This document shows positions 9,080 through 16,893 of a DNA stretch of 64,000 nucleotides, one piece after another. Source of the DNA: Clostridium_AD sp964467165 (lineage in GTDB: Bacteria; Bacillota; Clostridia; Clostridiales; Clostridiaceae). Location of the stretch: NCBI GenBank assembly GCA_964467165.1, contig CAYXOL010000007.1:62001-126000 (forward strand). Direction: 5' to 3'. The translations under genes and the position numbers were made by a program. Below the pieces are notes generated by a model, which was not told where the DNA came from, ran no database searches, and was given only the letters and a program-made list of their open reading frames with translations. The first letter of the stretch is position 1. Every line of letters begins with the position of its first letter.

Positions 9080-9940
9080 ATGGAAAAAACGAAAGGATTC
9101 TTATATATTATTTTAGCAGCTATTTCCTTTGGAGTTATGCCGATACTTGCAAAGTTGTCATATAGAGGAGGTTCCAATACATATACCACATTATTTCTTA
9201 GGTTTTTTTTGGCGGCAATTATGCTTTTGTATTATTTGAAATCTAAAGGTATATCTTTAAAATTAGCTAGAAAGCAATTATTTTTAGTACTAATAATAGG
9301 GGGGGGCGGTTTTACTTTATCAGCTATTAGTTTATTTATGTCATATAATTATATAAGTATTGGAATGGCAACTATGATCGTCTATACGTACCCTGCTATT
9401 GTTACTTTATTTTCCTATTTGTTTTATAAAGAAAAAATATATCCTAGAAAAATAATATCGCTTATGATTTCCACAACAGGTATTTTTATTTTAGTTGACA
9501 GGGGAAGTGCTAGTTTTAATTTAATAGGAGTGGTACTAGCAGGAGTAGCTGCAATAATGTATTCATTGTATGTGCTAGGTGCATCTCATAAGGAATTTAA
9601 GACTATCAATAGCTATGTTTTAACCTTTTATATATCCTGTGAATCTGCTGTATTCATGCTTATAGCGGCAATCACTACTAAAAATTTTGATATACATATA
9701 TCTTTTTATGCGCTGGTAGCTATTTTATTATTAGCATTAATATCTACAGTTGTTGCACTAATGGCCTTTTTAGAAGGTGTTAGAATAATCGGTCCTTCTA
9801 AGGCTTCTATTTTTAGTACTATTGAACCTATTGTTGCCTTAACCCTAGGAATAATAATTTTAGGGGAACCAATATCTACTAGGATTATAATTGGAAGTAT
9901 AATGATTGTAAGCTCTGTGGTGATATTAACAAGAGAATAA
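9080..9940 (+). CDS. EamA/DMT family transporter
   Basis: A 286-residue membrane protein with ten predicted hydrophobic segments arranged as two EamA repeats (about residues 5-135 and 145-285). The first repeat has FGVMPILAKLSYRGG and YTYPAIVTLFSYLF, and the second has TIEPIVALTLGIIILGE, the typical EPVxA..G....GE signature. Family members export or import small metabolites such as amino acids or nucleotides. GGGGG lies before the ATG. It stands between the nitroreductase terminator and the hut promoter, so it is probably monocistronic. Its closeness to hut genes hints at, but does not show, a link to histidine metabolism. Confidence 0.88.
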   Translation: MEKTKGFLYIILAAISFGVMPILAKLSYRGGSNTYTTLFLRFFLAAIMLLYYLKSKGISLKLARKQLFLVLIIGGGGFTLSAISLFMSYNYISIGMATMIVYTYPAIVTLFSYLFYKEKIYPRKIISLMISTTGIFILVDRGSASFNLIGVVLAGVAAIMYSLYVLGASHKEFKTINSYVLTFYISCESAVFMLIAAITTKNFDIHISFYALVAILLLALISTVVALMAFLEGVRIIGPSKASIFSTIEPIVALTLGIIILGEPISTRIIIGSIMIVSSVVILTRE

Positions 9941-9993
9941 TTAAATTTATATTTTAAGATAGTAGCAGTTTACCCTAGTACTACATTAACGAA

Positions 9994-10022
9994 TTGATAA
10001 TATTCGATTAGGACAATATAGT
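9994..10022 (+). promoter_or_regulatory. Probable sigma-A promoter of the hut operon
   Basis: TTGATA (9994-9999) and TATAGT (10017-10022) are spaced by exactly 17 bases, 80 bases before hutH. A short inverted repeat CGAAT/ATTCG spans the -35 element and could be an operator. No regulator gene of the HutP or HutR type is adjacent. Confidence 0.6.
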
Positions 10023-10101
10023 CTATAAAAAAGGATTATTGGAGAGTAATAAAGAATATTAATAGTATTGAGAAAATTCTAAAAGCTGGAGGTATAAACA
10101 T

Positions 10102-11625
10102 ATGACAGTAGTACAAATTAATGGAAATGATCTTACCTTAGATCAAATAGTTATGGTTGCAAGAAAAGGTTGCAAGGTGGAATTAACCAAGCAGGCAGAA
10201 GAAAGGGTCCTTAAATCTAGAGAAATCGTAGATGAAATAGTTGATAATAATAAAGTTATATACGGGATTACTACAGGTTTTGGTAAATTTAGTGATGTAA
10301 CAATATCTGGAGAGGACTGCAAGAAATTACAAAGGAATCTAATAATTTCTCATGCTTGTGGAACTGGAAAGAGTTTTTCTAATGAAATTGTAAAAACTAT
10401 AATGTTACTCAGAGCTAACGCTCTTGCAAAAGGATTTTCAGGAATAAGATTAAGCACACTTAAAACATTAATAGAAATGATTAACTGCGGAGTATGTCCC
10501 GTAATTCCTGAAAAGGGATCACTTGGAGCTTCAGGAGATTTAGCACCACTGTCTCATATGGTTTTACCAATGCTTGGAGAAGGCATGGCAGAATTTAACG
10601 GGGAAATTTTACCAGGGAAAATAGCAATGGAAAAGGCAGGATTAGAAACAGTAGAACTTACTGCCAAAGAGGGATTAGCACTTATAAATGGCACGCAAGC
10701 AATGACTGCAGTAGGCGCGCTGGCTGTATATGATAGTATCAATTTATTGAAAATAAGTGACATTGCAGCAGCTTTAAGTTTAGAAGCACTTAGAGGTATT
10801 AGAGATGCTTTTGATCCAAGAATACATATTTTAAGGCCTCACACTGGTCAAATGCAAACTGCCAAAAACATTTTAAATCTAACGCAGGGAAGTACATTTA
10901 TAACTTCTCAAGGAGAGATAAGGGTTCAAGATGCATACTCATTAAGATGTGTACCTCAAGTTCATGGTGCAAGTAAAGATGCATTAGAGTATATTAAAAG
11001 CAAAGTAGAAATTGAAATTAATTCTGTAACAGATAACCCAATAGTTACGCAGGAGGGAGATGTTATCTCAGGAGGTAATTTCCATGGTCAACCTATGGCT
11101 ATAAGCTTTGATTTTCTTGGAATAGCAATGGCTGAAATGGCTAGCATTTCAGAAAGAAGACTTGAAAGACTTATTAATTACCAACTAAATGATTTGCCAG
11201 CTTTTTTAGTAAAGGAAGGCGGTTTAAATTCAGGATTTATGATAACTCAATATGCTGCGGCTGCCTTAGTGTCTGAAAATAAAATTTTAGCACATCCAGC
11301 TTCTGTTGATTCTATTCCATCATCCGCTAATCAGGAAGATCATGTAAGTATGGGTACAATAGCAGCTAGAAAAGGTAGAGACATTATTGAAAATGTACAA
11401 AGAGTTTTAGCAACTGAAATTTTGGCAGCTTGCCAAGCTATAGATTTTAGAGAGGGCTATACGTTAGGCTTAGGTACAAAAGAAGCCTATAGAGTAGTTA
11501 GAGAAAAGGTACAGTTTATTGAGAGAGACGTGGTAATGTATATTGAATTAGATAAAGTTACTGATTTAATTGAAGATGGTTCAATAGTTGAAAGCGTAGA
11601 AAAAAAGATAAAGGTAATAGTTTAA
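10102..11625 (+). CDS. hutH: Histidine ammonia-lyase
   Basis: This 507-residue enzyme eliminates ammonia from L-histidine to give trans-urocanate. The Ala143-Ser144-Gly145 triad inside GSLGASGDLAPLSH forms the MIO electrophilic cofactor. YGITTGFGKF near residue 54 carries the catalytic tyrosine region, and NPIV, GGNFHGQP and SSANQEDHVSMG are further family signatures. Length is normal for the family. GGAGGT precedes the ATG. It is the first gene of a four-gene operon hutH-ftcD-hutI-fchA. No urocanase gene follows, although its product is needed to connect this enzyme with HutI. Confidence 0.97.
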   Translation: MTVVQINGNDLTLDQIVMVARKGCKVELTKQAEERVLKSREIVDEIVDNNKVIYGITTGFGKFSDVTISGEDCKKLQRNLIISHACGTGKSFSNEIVKTIMLLRANALAKGFSGIRLSTLKTLIEMINCGVCPVIPEKGSLGASGDLAPLSHMVLPMLGEGMAEFNGEILPGKIAMEKAGLETVELTAKEGLALINGTQAMTAVGALAVYDSINLLKISDIAAALSLEALRGIRDAFDPRIHILRPHTGQMQTAKNILNLTQGSTFITSQGEIRVQDAYSLRCVPQVHGASKDALEYIKSKVEIEINSVTDNPIVTQEGDVISGGNFHGQPMAISFDFLGIAMAEMASISERRLERLINYQLNDLPAFLVKEGGLNSGFMITQYAAAALVSENKILAHPASVDSIPSSANQEDHVSMGTIAARKGRDIIENVQRVLATEILAACQAIDFREGYTLGLGTKEAYRVVREKVQFIERDVVMYIELDKVTDLIEDGSIVESVEKKIKVIV

Positions 11626-11632
11626 ATAACAA

Positions 11633-11667
11633 TAGCTAAATTATATTTTCACAGTGTAATTTAGCTA
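11633..11667 (+). other. Intercistronic hairpin between hutH and ftcD
   Basis: Arms starting TAGCTAAATTA and ending TAATTTAGCTA form a 13-base-pair stem (one G-U) around 9 bases. It is not followed by a T run, so it looks more like a processing or stability element, or a weak attenuator, than a terminator. Confidence 0.5.
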
Positions 11668-11705
11668 CGTTTTATAATAAAAAAGAAATTTAGGGGGAAA
11701 ATAAA

Positions 11706-12602
11706 ATGGCAAGAATAGTTGAATGCATACCTAATTTTAGTGAGGGAAGAGATAAAGTAGTAATTGAAAAAATAGTTGATGCAGTTAGAAATGCAGAAGG
11801 AATAAAGCTGCTTGATTATTCATCAGATAGTGATCATAATAGAACTGTTGTTACTTTTTTTGGAACGCCAGAGAGAGTAGAGCAAGTTATTTTAGATATG
11901 GCAGCTAGAGTTTATGAAAATATTGATATGGCCCTGCAACAAGGTGCGCATCCTAGAATGGGAGCACTAGATGTAGTCCCTTTTGTACCAATCAGTGAGG
12001 TAACTATGGAGGAATGCGTTGCACTAGCCAATAGAGTAGGTAGTGAAATAGCTAGTAAATTTGATGTGCCAGTGTATTTATATGAAAAGGCAGCATCAGC
12101 ACCTCATAGAGAAAATTTAGCTGTAGTTAGAAAAGGACAATATGAAGGGTTTTTTGAAAAAATCAAAGAAGATAAATGGGCACCTGATTACGGAAAAACT
12201 GAAGTCAATGTAAAAAGTGGTTGTGTTGCAATTGGAGCAAGAGTACCACTTGTAGCTTTTAATGTAAATTTAGGTACCGACAACATTGAAATTGCTGATA
12301 AAATAGCTAAAACAGTTAGAAATCTTGGTGGTGGCTTAAGATTTGTTAAGGCTATGGGAGTAAAACTTGAAGATAGAAACATAGCACAAGTATCTATGAA
12401 CTTAGTGAATTATGAAAAAACTGCAGTTTATAGAGCTTTTGAAATGGTGAAAATGGAAGCAAAACGTTATGGAGTTTCAGTAATTGGAAGTGAAGTTATT
12501 GGATTACTTCCAATGGAAGCGTTAATTCAATGCGCGGAGTACTATTTACAAATAGAAGACTTTTCAATGGATCAAATCTTAGAAAAGAGAATTTGGGAAT
12601 AA
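11706..12602 (+). CDS. ftcD: Glutamate formimidoyltransferase
   Basis: A 298-residue stand-alone formiminotransferase that moves the formimino group of N-formimino-L-glutamate to tetrahydrofolate, releasing glutamate. ARIVECIPNFSEGRD at the start and QQGAHPRMGALDVVPFVP (with the catalytic histidine) are diagnostic. The C-terminal half carries GSEVIGLLPMEAL, typical of the formiminotransferase C-subdomain. The cyclodeaminase half found in mammalian FTCD is encoded separately two genes downstream (13936). GGGGG precedes the ATG. Together with HutI and FchA it feeds the one-carbon group of histidine into the folate pool, a known clostridial route. Confidence 0.95.
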   Translation: MARIVECIPNFSEGRDKVVIEKIVDAVRNAEGIKLLDYSSDSDHNRTVVTFFGTPERVEQVILDMAARVYENIDMALQQGAHPRMGALDVVPFVPISEVTMEECVALANRVGSEIASKFDVPVYLYEKAASAPHRENLAVVRKGQYEGFFEKIKEDKWAPDYGKTEVNVKSGCVAIGARVPLVAFNVNLGTDNIEIADKIAKTVRNLGGGLRFVKAMGVKLEDRNIAQVSMNLVNYEKTAVYRAFEMVKMEAKRYGVSVIGSEVIGLLPMEALIQCAEYYLQIEDFSMDQILEKRIWE

Positions 12603-12611
12603 AATTTGCTG

Positions 12612-12650
12612 TATATAAACTGTGAAAATTATGCAATGACAGTTTATATA
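12612..12650 (+). other. Intercistronic hairpin between ftcD and hutI
   Basis: Perfect 12-base arms TATATAAACTGT and ACAGTTTATATA enclose 15 bases, immediately before the hutI ribosome-binding site. There is no T run. It is the second such element in this operon. Confidence 0.5.
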
Positions 12651-12667
12651 GAATGGAGGAAAGTATA

Positions 12668-13912
12668 TTGGATATCATAATAAAAAATATTGGATGCCTA
12701 GTTACTTGCGAAGGAAGTTATAAAAAAAAAGGTGAAGAATTTAAGGATGCCAAAATTAAAGAAAATGGATATGTAGTCATTGAAAATGAATACATAAAAG
12801 CTGTAGGCAAAGGTGAAGGTTACAAAGACTATATAACTAGTGAGTCTATAGTTATTGATGGTCAATTTAAAACTGTCACACCTGGTCTTATAGATCCACA
12901 CACACATGTTGTATATGCAGGATCAAGAGAGAGAGAACTGCCTTTAAAGCTTAATAAGGTGGGATATATTGAAATATTAAATAGTGGTGGTGGAATACTA
13001 AGTACTGTTGAAAACACTAGAAATATAGAAATAGACCAACTTGTAGAGGAAAGCAGAAAAAGGTTGGATATTATGCTAATGCATGGTACTACAACCATTG
13101 AAAGTAAATCAGGCTATGGTCTTGATTTGAAAACAGAGGTAAAAATTTTAGAGGTTAACAAAATTTTAAATGGAACCCATCCCATAGATGTAGTATCCAC
13201 ATTTATGGGAGCACATGCATTACCAAAGGAATACAAATTGGATAGACAATCTTATATTGAAGAAATAATAAATAACATGATTCCATATATAGCCGAAAAT
13301 AAACTTGCAGAGTTTATTGATTGCTTTTGTGAAAAAGGTGTATTTTCAGTGGATGAGTGCAGAGAAATTTTGACAGCAGGTGAAAAACATGGATTAAGTA
13401 TAAAAATACATGCAGATGAAGTGGAAACAGTAAAGGCGGCAGAACTTGCAGGTGAGCTTAAAGCTACTTCAGCTGAGCATTTAGTTGCGGCTTCAGATGC
13501 GGGAATAAAATCACTTGCGGAAAATGATGTGGTAGCTGTGCTATTACCTTCAACTTCCTTTTATTTAATGTTAAATAATTTTGCAAAAGCTAGAAAAATG
13601 GTAGATGCGGGAGTAACTGTGGCACTGGCTACAGATTGCAATCCTGGTACTTCACCTACGGAATCATTACAGACAGTTATGACTTTTGCATGCTTTGGAA
13701 TGAAATTGTTCCCAGAGGAAATTATAAATGCAATGACGATAAATGCAGCTTGTGCCATTAAAAGGGAAAGTGAAATTGGAAGCATTGAAGTTGGAAAGAA
13801 AGCTGATATTGCTATATTCAATAGCAAAAATTTAAATTATCTAATTTATCATTTTGGTTCAAATGCAGTAGACAAAGTAATAAAAAATGGGAAAATTGTT
13901 ATACAAAATTAA
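12668..13912 (+). CDS. hutI: Imidazolonepropionase
   Basis: A metal-dependent amidohydrolase that opens 4-imidazolone-5-propionate to N-formimino-L-glutamate. TTG at 12668 is preferred over the ATG at 12653 because GGAGGA (12655-12660) would lie inside the longer frame and is 7 bases from TTG; the resulting N-terminus (M)DIIIKNIGCLVT fits the family. In the 414-residue product, DPHTHVVYAGSRERE carries the HxH metal ligands (His78, His80). Further metal and substrate regions are GAHALP, KIHADEVE, SAEHLVA and ATDCNPGTSPTES. It needs urocanase product, which nothing in this window supplies. Confidence 0.95.
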   Translation: MDIIIKNIGCLVTCEGSYKKKGEEFKDAKIKENGYVVIENEYIKAVGKGEGYKDYITSESIVIDGQFKTVTPGLIDPHTHVVYAGSRERELPLKLNKVGYIEILNSGGGILSTVENTRNIEIDQLVEESRKRLDIMLMHGTTTIESKSGYGLDLKTEVKILEVNKILNGTHPIDVVSTFMGAHALPKEYKLDRQSYIEEIINNMIPYIAENKLAEFIDCFCEKGVFSVDECREILTAGEKHGLSIKIHADEVETVKAAELAGELKATSAEHLVAASDAGIKSLAENDVVAVLLPSTSFYLMLNNFAKARKMVDAGVTVALATDCNPGTSPTESLQTVMTFACFGMKLFPEEIINAMTINAACAIKRESEIGSIEVGKKADIAIFNSKNLNYLIYHFGSNAVDKVIKNGKIVIQN

Positions 13913-13935
13913 ATTTCTGTATTGGAGGATAAAAA

Positions 13936-14571
13936 ATGTTAGATGAAAAAACTGTAAGAGAATTTATTAATGAGTTAGGTTCAAATTCACCTGCACCAGG
14001 AGGTGGAAGTGTTGCCGCTCTGGGAGCCTCTCTCGCTAGCGCATTAGGTGCAATGGTATTTAGTTTAACAGTAGGTAAGAAAGTGTATAATGAATATAGT
14101 ACTGATGATAAGATAAAGATTGATAAAAGCTTAGAGGCGTGTCTAAGTTACAAAGATGAATTTTTAGAGTTAATGAACAAAGATACAGAAGTTTTTCTGA
14201 TTTTGATGTCAGCCTTTAAACTTCCTAAGGAAACTGTGGATGAGAAGAGCGTACGAAGCGCCAAAATTCAAGAAGGATATCAAAAGGCATTAGAAATTCC
14301 ACTAAATGTAGCAAAAGAATCATATAAAATATATGAATATGTTAAAATAGCAGCGCAGTTAGGTAACAAAAATGCTATATCAGATGCGGGGGTTTCAGCT
14401 TTGATGCTTCAAGCATCAATTGAAAGTGCAATTTTAAATGTTAAAATAAATCTTTCTAGTATTAAAGATGAAACTTATAAAGAAGAAATTATTGAAAGTT
14501 GCAATGAATTAGTAAACCAAGGCAGATTAAAAAGAGATGAAGTATTAGCTATTGTTAATAAAAGCATGTAA
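13936..14571 (+). CDS. fchA: Formimidotetrahydrofolate cyclodeaminase
   Basis: A 211-residue protein of the FTCD_C / cyclodeaminase family, which converts 5-formimino-THF to 5,10-methenyl-THF and ammonia. The glycine-rich N-terminal motif GSNSPAPGGGSVAALGASLA, followed by LGAMVFSLTVG, is the family signature, and the rest is all-helical. It starts 23 bases after hutI with GGAGG before the ATG and ends the operon in front of a strong terminator. It completes the disposal of the formimino carbon released by FtcD. The symbol follows clostridial fchA usage; the cyclodeaminase half of fused FTCD is the homologue. Confidence 0.92.
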   Translation: MLDEKTVREFINELGSNSPAPGGGSVAALGASLASALGAMVFSLTVGKKVYNEYSTDDKIKIDKSLEACLSYKDEFLELMNKDTEVFLILMSAFKLPKETVDEKSVRSAKIQEGYQKALEIPLNVAKESYKIYEYVKIAAQLGNKNAISDAGVSALMLQASIESAILNVKINLSSIKDETYKEEIIESCNELVNQGRLKRDEVLAIVNKSM

Positions 14572-14578
14572 TTTAAAG

Positions 14579-14616
14579 GCAAGTCAGTACACTACGTACT
14601 TGACTTGCTTTTTTTC
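14579..14616 (+). terminator. Intrinsic terminator of the hut operon
   Basis: GCAAGTCAGTAC pairs with GTACTTGACTTGC (one bulged base) around a 5-base loop and runs into an uninterrupted T tract. It lies 8 bases after fchA. Confidence 0.9.
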
Positions 14617-14723
14617 TTTCAACGGAGTATTGATATATGTTATACTTTAAATGCTTATAATAAGTAAAGTTATTTTACAAATCAATTATGTTCTGGTTGT
14701 AGTTGCATAGGGGGAGATATTGA

Positions 14724-16478
14724 ATGTTAGATTTATTTAAACAAAAGATAAATGAGTTGTATAATATTATTTTGTGTCCAATAGATGATGTTTTTAAATT
14801 TACTGCACTAGAAAATTATAAAAGAGAAATAGAATTTTCTCATCAGAAAAGCTTCGGTGAAGCTTATTATGAGTTTATCAAAAATAATAAAGAAAAGGGC
14901 ACAGTGTATACACCAGAACCAATATCTTCATATATGATAGAAAACACTATAAAAGCTAAACAGATAATAGAGAACCCCTATATAAAGATTGTAGACCCTT
15001 CTTGTGGTACAGGAAACATATTAATTTGTTGTTTTAAAATTCTTAAAAATTTATATATGGGTAATTTAAACAAGATAAATGAGAAGAATGGATTGAATTT
15101 AAATTTGCAAAATATAGATGAACATATAATAAAACACAATTTATATGGTTTTGATATTGATGATGTAGCTATAAAAATTCTTATAATAGATTTATATGAT
15201 TTAAGTAAGGGTAGCTTATGCAGTAATATTTTGAACGTTGATTTTTTATTATATGAAAATGATAATAAATATGATGTTTTTATAGGAAATCCACCCTATG
15301 TAGGCAAGAAATCTATAGATAAAGCATATGCAGACCATTTAAAAGTTAGATACAGTGAAGTGTATAGTGACAAAGGGGATTTATCCTATTGTTTTTTTAA
15401 GAGGGCATTAGAAGACCTTGAAAATGGTGGAAAGCTCACTTTTATCACTTCTAGATATTTTTTGGAATCTCCTAGTGGGGGGGATTTAAGGAAGGTATTA
15501 AAAGAAATGTGCACTATAGATAAAATCATTGATTTTTACGGCATAAGACCTTTTAAAAATATTGGCATAGACCCTGTAATTTTATTTATAACAAATTATC
15601 AAAATCAAGACAGTGAAATACAAATTATGAAACCATTAACAGTAAAAGATAAAAATAGAAAAGAATTTTATAACAGTATATTTTTGGAAAATGGAAATGA
15701 ATATAATAGTTTTTTTATTAATAAAAATAAGTTAAATGATAAGGGTTGGATTTTAATAGATGAGGCGCAGAGAAATATAATAAATAAGATAGAGAAAAAG
15801 TGTTTTACACATCTAAGTAATATATGCAATAGTTATCAAGGGATAATAACTGGGTGTGACAAAGCGTTTGTAGTGAGCAAAGATATTGCACTAAGAGAAA
15901 ATATTGAAGTAAATTTAATAAAGCCTTGGATTAAGAGTAGTTATATAGAAAAAAACTCCGTTTCAAGACATGATAGTTATATAATATATTCAGATTTAAT
16001 TAATAAGCCAGAGGATTACCCAAGGGCCATAGCCCATATTGAGACGAAGGCGGAAAAACTATTAAAAAGAAGAGAATGTCAAAAGGGTATTAGGCAATGG
16101 TATGAGCTACAATGGGGCAGAGTTCAAAACATATTTGAAGGGCAAAAGATAATTTTCCCTTTTAAAGCAAGTAGCAATAGATTTGCCCTAGACAAGGGGA
16201 GTTATTTTAGTGCTGATGTCTATGCATTGATATTAAAAGAGGATGTACCCTATACTTATGATTTTTTATTATACTTACTAAATAGTAAAATCTATGAATT
16301 TTATTTTAAGACCTTTGCAAAAAAACTTGGTGAAGATGCATATGAGTATTATCCAAATAATTTAATGAAATTATGCATACCGGTTATCATAGACGTTGTA
16401 GACAAAGACGAGAATTTTTTATACGATTATTTTAGTTTTACGCAAGAAGAAAAAAGGATTATACTTGGGGAAGTATAA
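14724..16478 (+). CDS. Orphan N6-adenine DNA methyltransferase, CamA-like
   Basis: A 584-residue methyltransferase with the SAM motif DPSCGTGN (residues 91-98) and the N6-adenine catalytic motif NPPY (189-192), preceded by a KGTVYTPEPIS segment as in Eco57I/BREX-type enzymes. The C-terminal TaqI-like recognition half has YQGIITGCDKAF, RRECQKGIRQWYELQWGR, SADVYALILKE and a YYPNN segment. From memory these match Clostridioides difficile CamA (CD2758) almost word for word, including spacing. CamA is a solitary enzyme that methylates CAAAAA and affects sporulation and biofilm. No endonuclease gene lies next to it. GGGGGAG precedes the ATG. Identical target specificity is inference. Confidence 0.88.
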   Translation: MLDLFKQKINELYNIILCPIDDVFKFTALENYKREIEFSHQKSFGEAYYEFIKNNKEKGTVYTPEPISSYMIENTIKAKQIIENPYIKIVDPSCGTGNILICCFKILKNLYMGNLNKINEKNGLNLNLQNIDEHIIKHNLYGFDIDDVAIKILIIDLYDLSKGSLCSNILNVDFLLYENDNKYDVFIGNPPYVGKKSIDKAYADHLKVRYSEVYSDKGDLSYCFFKRALEDLENGGKLTFITSRYFLESPSGGDLRKVLKEMCTIDKIIDFYGIRPFKNIGIDPVILFITNYQNQDSEIQIMKPLTVKDKNRKEFYNSIFLENGNEYNSFFINKNKLNDKGWILIDEAQRNIINKIEKKCFTHLSNICNSYQGIITGCDKAFVVSKDIALRENIEVNLIKPWIKSSYIEKNSVSRHDSYIIYSDLINKPEDYPRAIAHIETKAEKLLKRRECQKGIRQWYELQWGRVQNIFEGQKIIFPFKASSNRFALDKGSYFSADVYALILKEDVPYTYDFLLYLLNSKIYEFYFKTFAKKLGEDAYEYYPNNLMKLCIPVIIDVVDKDENFLYDYFSFTQEEKRIILGEV

Positions 16479-16488
16479 TCTTTTTTTT
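16457..16488 (+). terminator. Intrinsic terminator overlapping the methyltransferase stop codon
   Basis: GATTATACTT and AAGTATAATC form a perfect 10-base-pair stem with a GGGG loop, followed by eight T. The TAA stop of the methyltransferase gene lies inside the right arm. Confidence 0.9.
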
Positions 16489-16576
16489 CTTTACAATTAA
16501 AATCATTTTTAATATTATACAGATGAGTATTGTGTGAAGGTTAGAATTTACTTGTTAAATCATTTAAAGGTATAAC

Positions 16577-16592
16577 TGGCACAAATATTGCT
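16577..16592 (+). promoter_or_regulatory. Sigma-54 (-24/-12) promoter of the acyl-reduction cluster
   Basis: TGGCACA, four bases, then TTGCT matches the sigma-54 consensus (TGGCAC-N5-TTGC) with correct GG to GC spacing. It lies 59 bases before the acyl carrier protein ATG and 89 bases after a terminator. A cognate activator-type gene lies downstream at 21390. I found no clear copy of the GTTGC...GCAAC activator site close to it. Confidence 0.8.
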
Positions 16593-16650
16593 GTAAATAT
16601 AAAAACAAAGATAGTGTTTACACTATCATTATAACTTAGGAGGTATTATT

Positions 16651-16893
16651 ATGAGTAATTTAGAAAAATTAAACAAGGTGTTATGTGATGTATTTGATTT
16701 CAAAAAAAATGAGGAAATAAATGATATTATGGGACCGGATGATATAGATAATTGGGATTCTTTAGGCCATGTAGATCTTATAACAAGCTTGGAAGAAGTT
16801 TTTGACATATCCTTAGATGTGGTAGATATCTCTAGAATGTATACAATAGGAGGTATAAAAAAAATACTTGAAAAATATGGAGTTCAGATATGA
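16651..16893 (+). CDS. Acyl carrier protein
   Basis: An 80-residue acidic protein with the phosphopantetheine attachment motif WDSLGHVDLI; Ser37 would carry the 4'-phosphopantetheine arm. Secondary structure and length are those of a free-standing carrier protein rather than a domain of a larger enzyme. AGGAGG precedes the ATG. Its stop overlaps the start of the acyl-activating enzyme gene by 4 bases (ATGA), indicating tight translational coupling, so the acyl group loaded by that ligase is probably delivered to this carrier. It is probably not the housekeeping fatty-acid AcpP, which normally sits among fab genes. Confidence 0.9.
   Translation: MSNLEKLNKVLCDVFDFKKNEEINDIMGPDDIDNWDSLGHVDLITSLEEVFDISLDVVDISRMYTIGGIKKILEKYGVQI

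Noticed and set aside
10554..10763. Antisense frames within hutH, hutI and the 4-hydroxybutyrate genes
   Set aside because: They are mirror frames of strongly coding sequence without SD or promoter.
14724..16478. Type II or IIG restriction-modification system
   Set aside because: No endonuclease domain is visible in the protein and no neighbouring nuclease gene; the neighbours are hut genes and an acyl cluster behind terminators.
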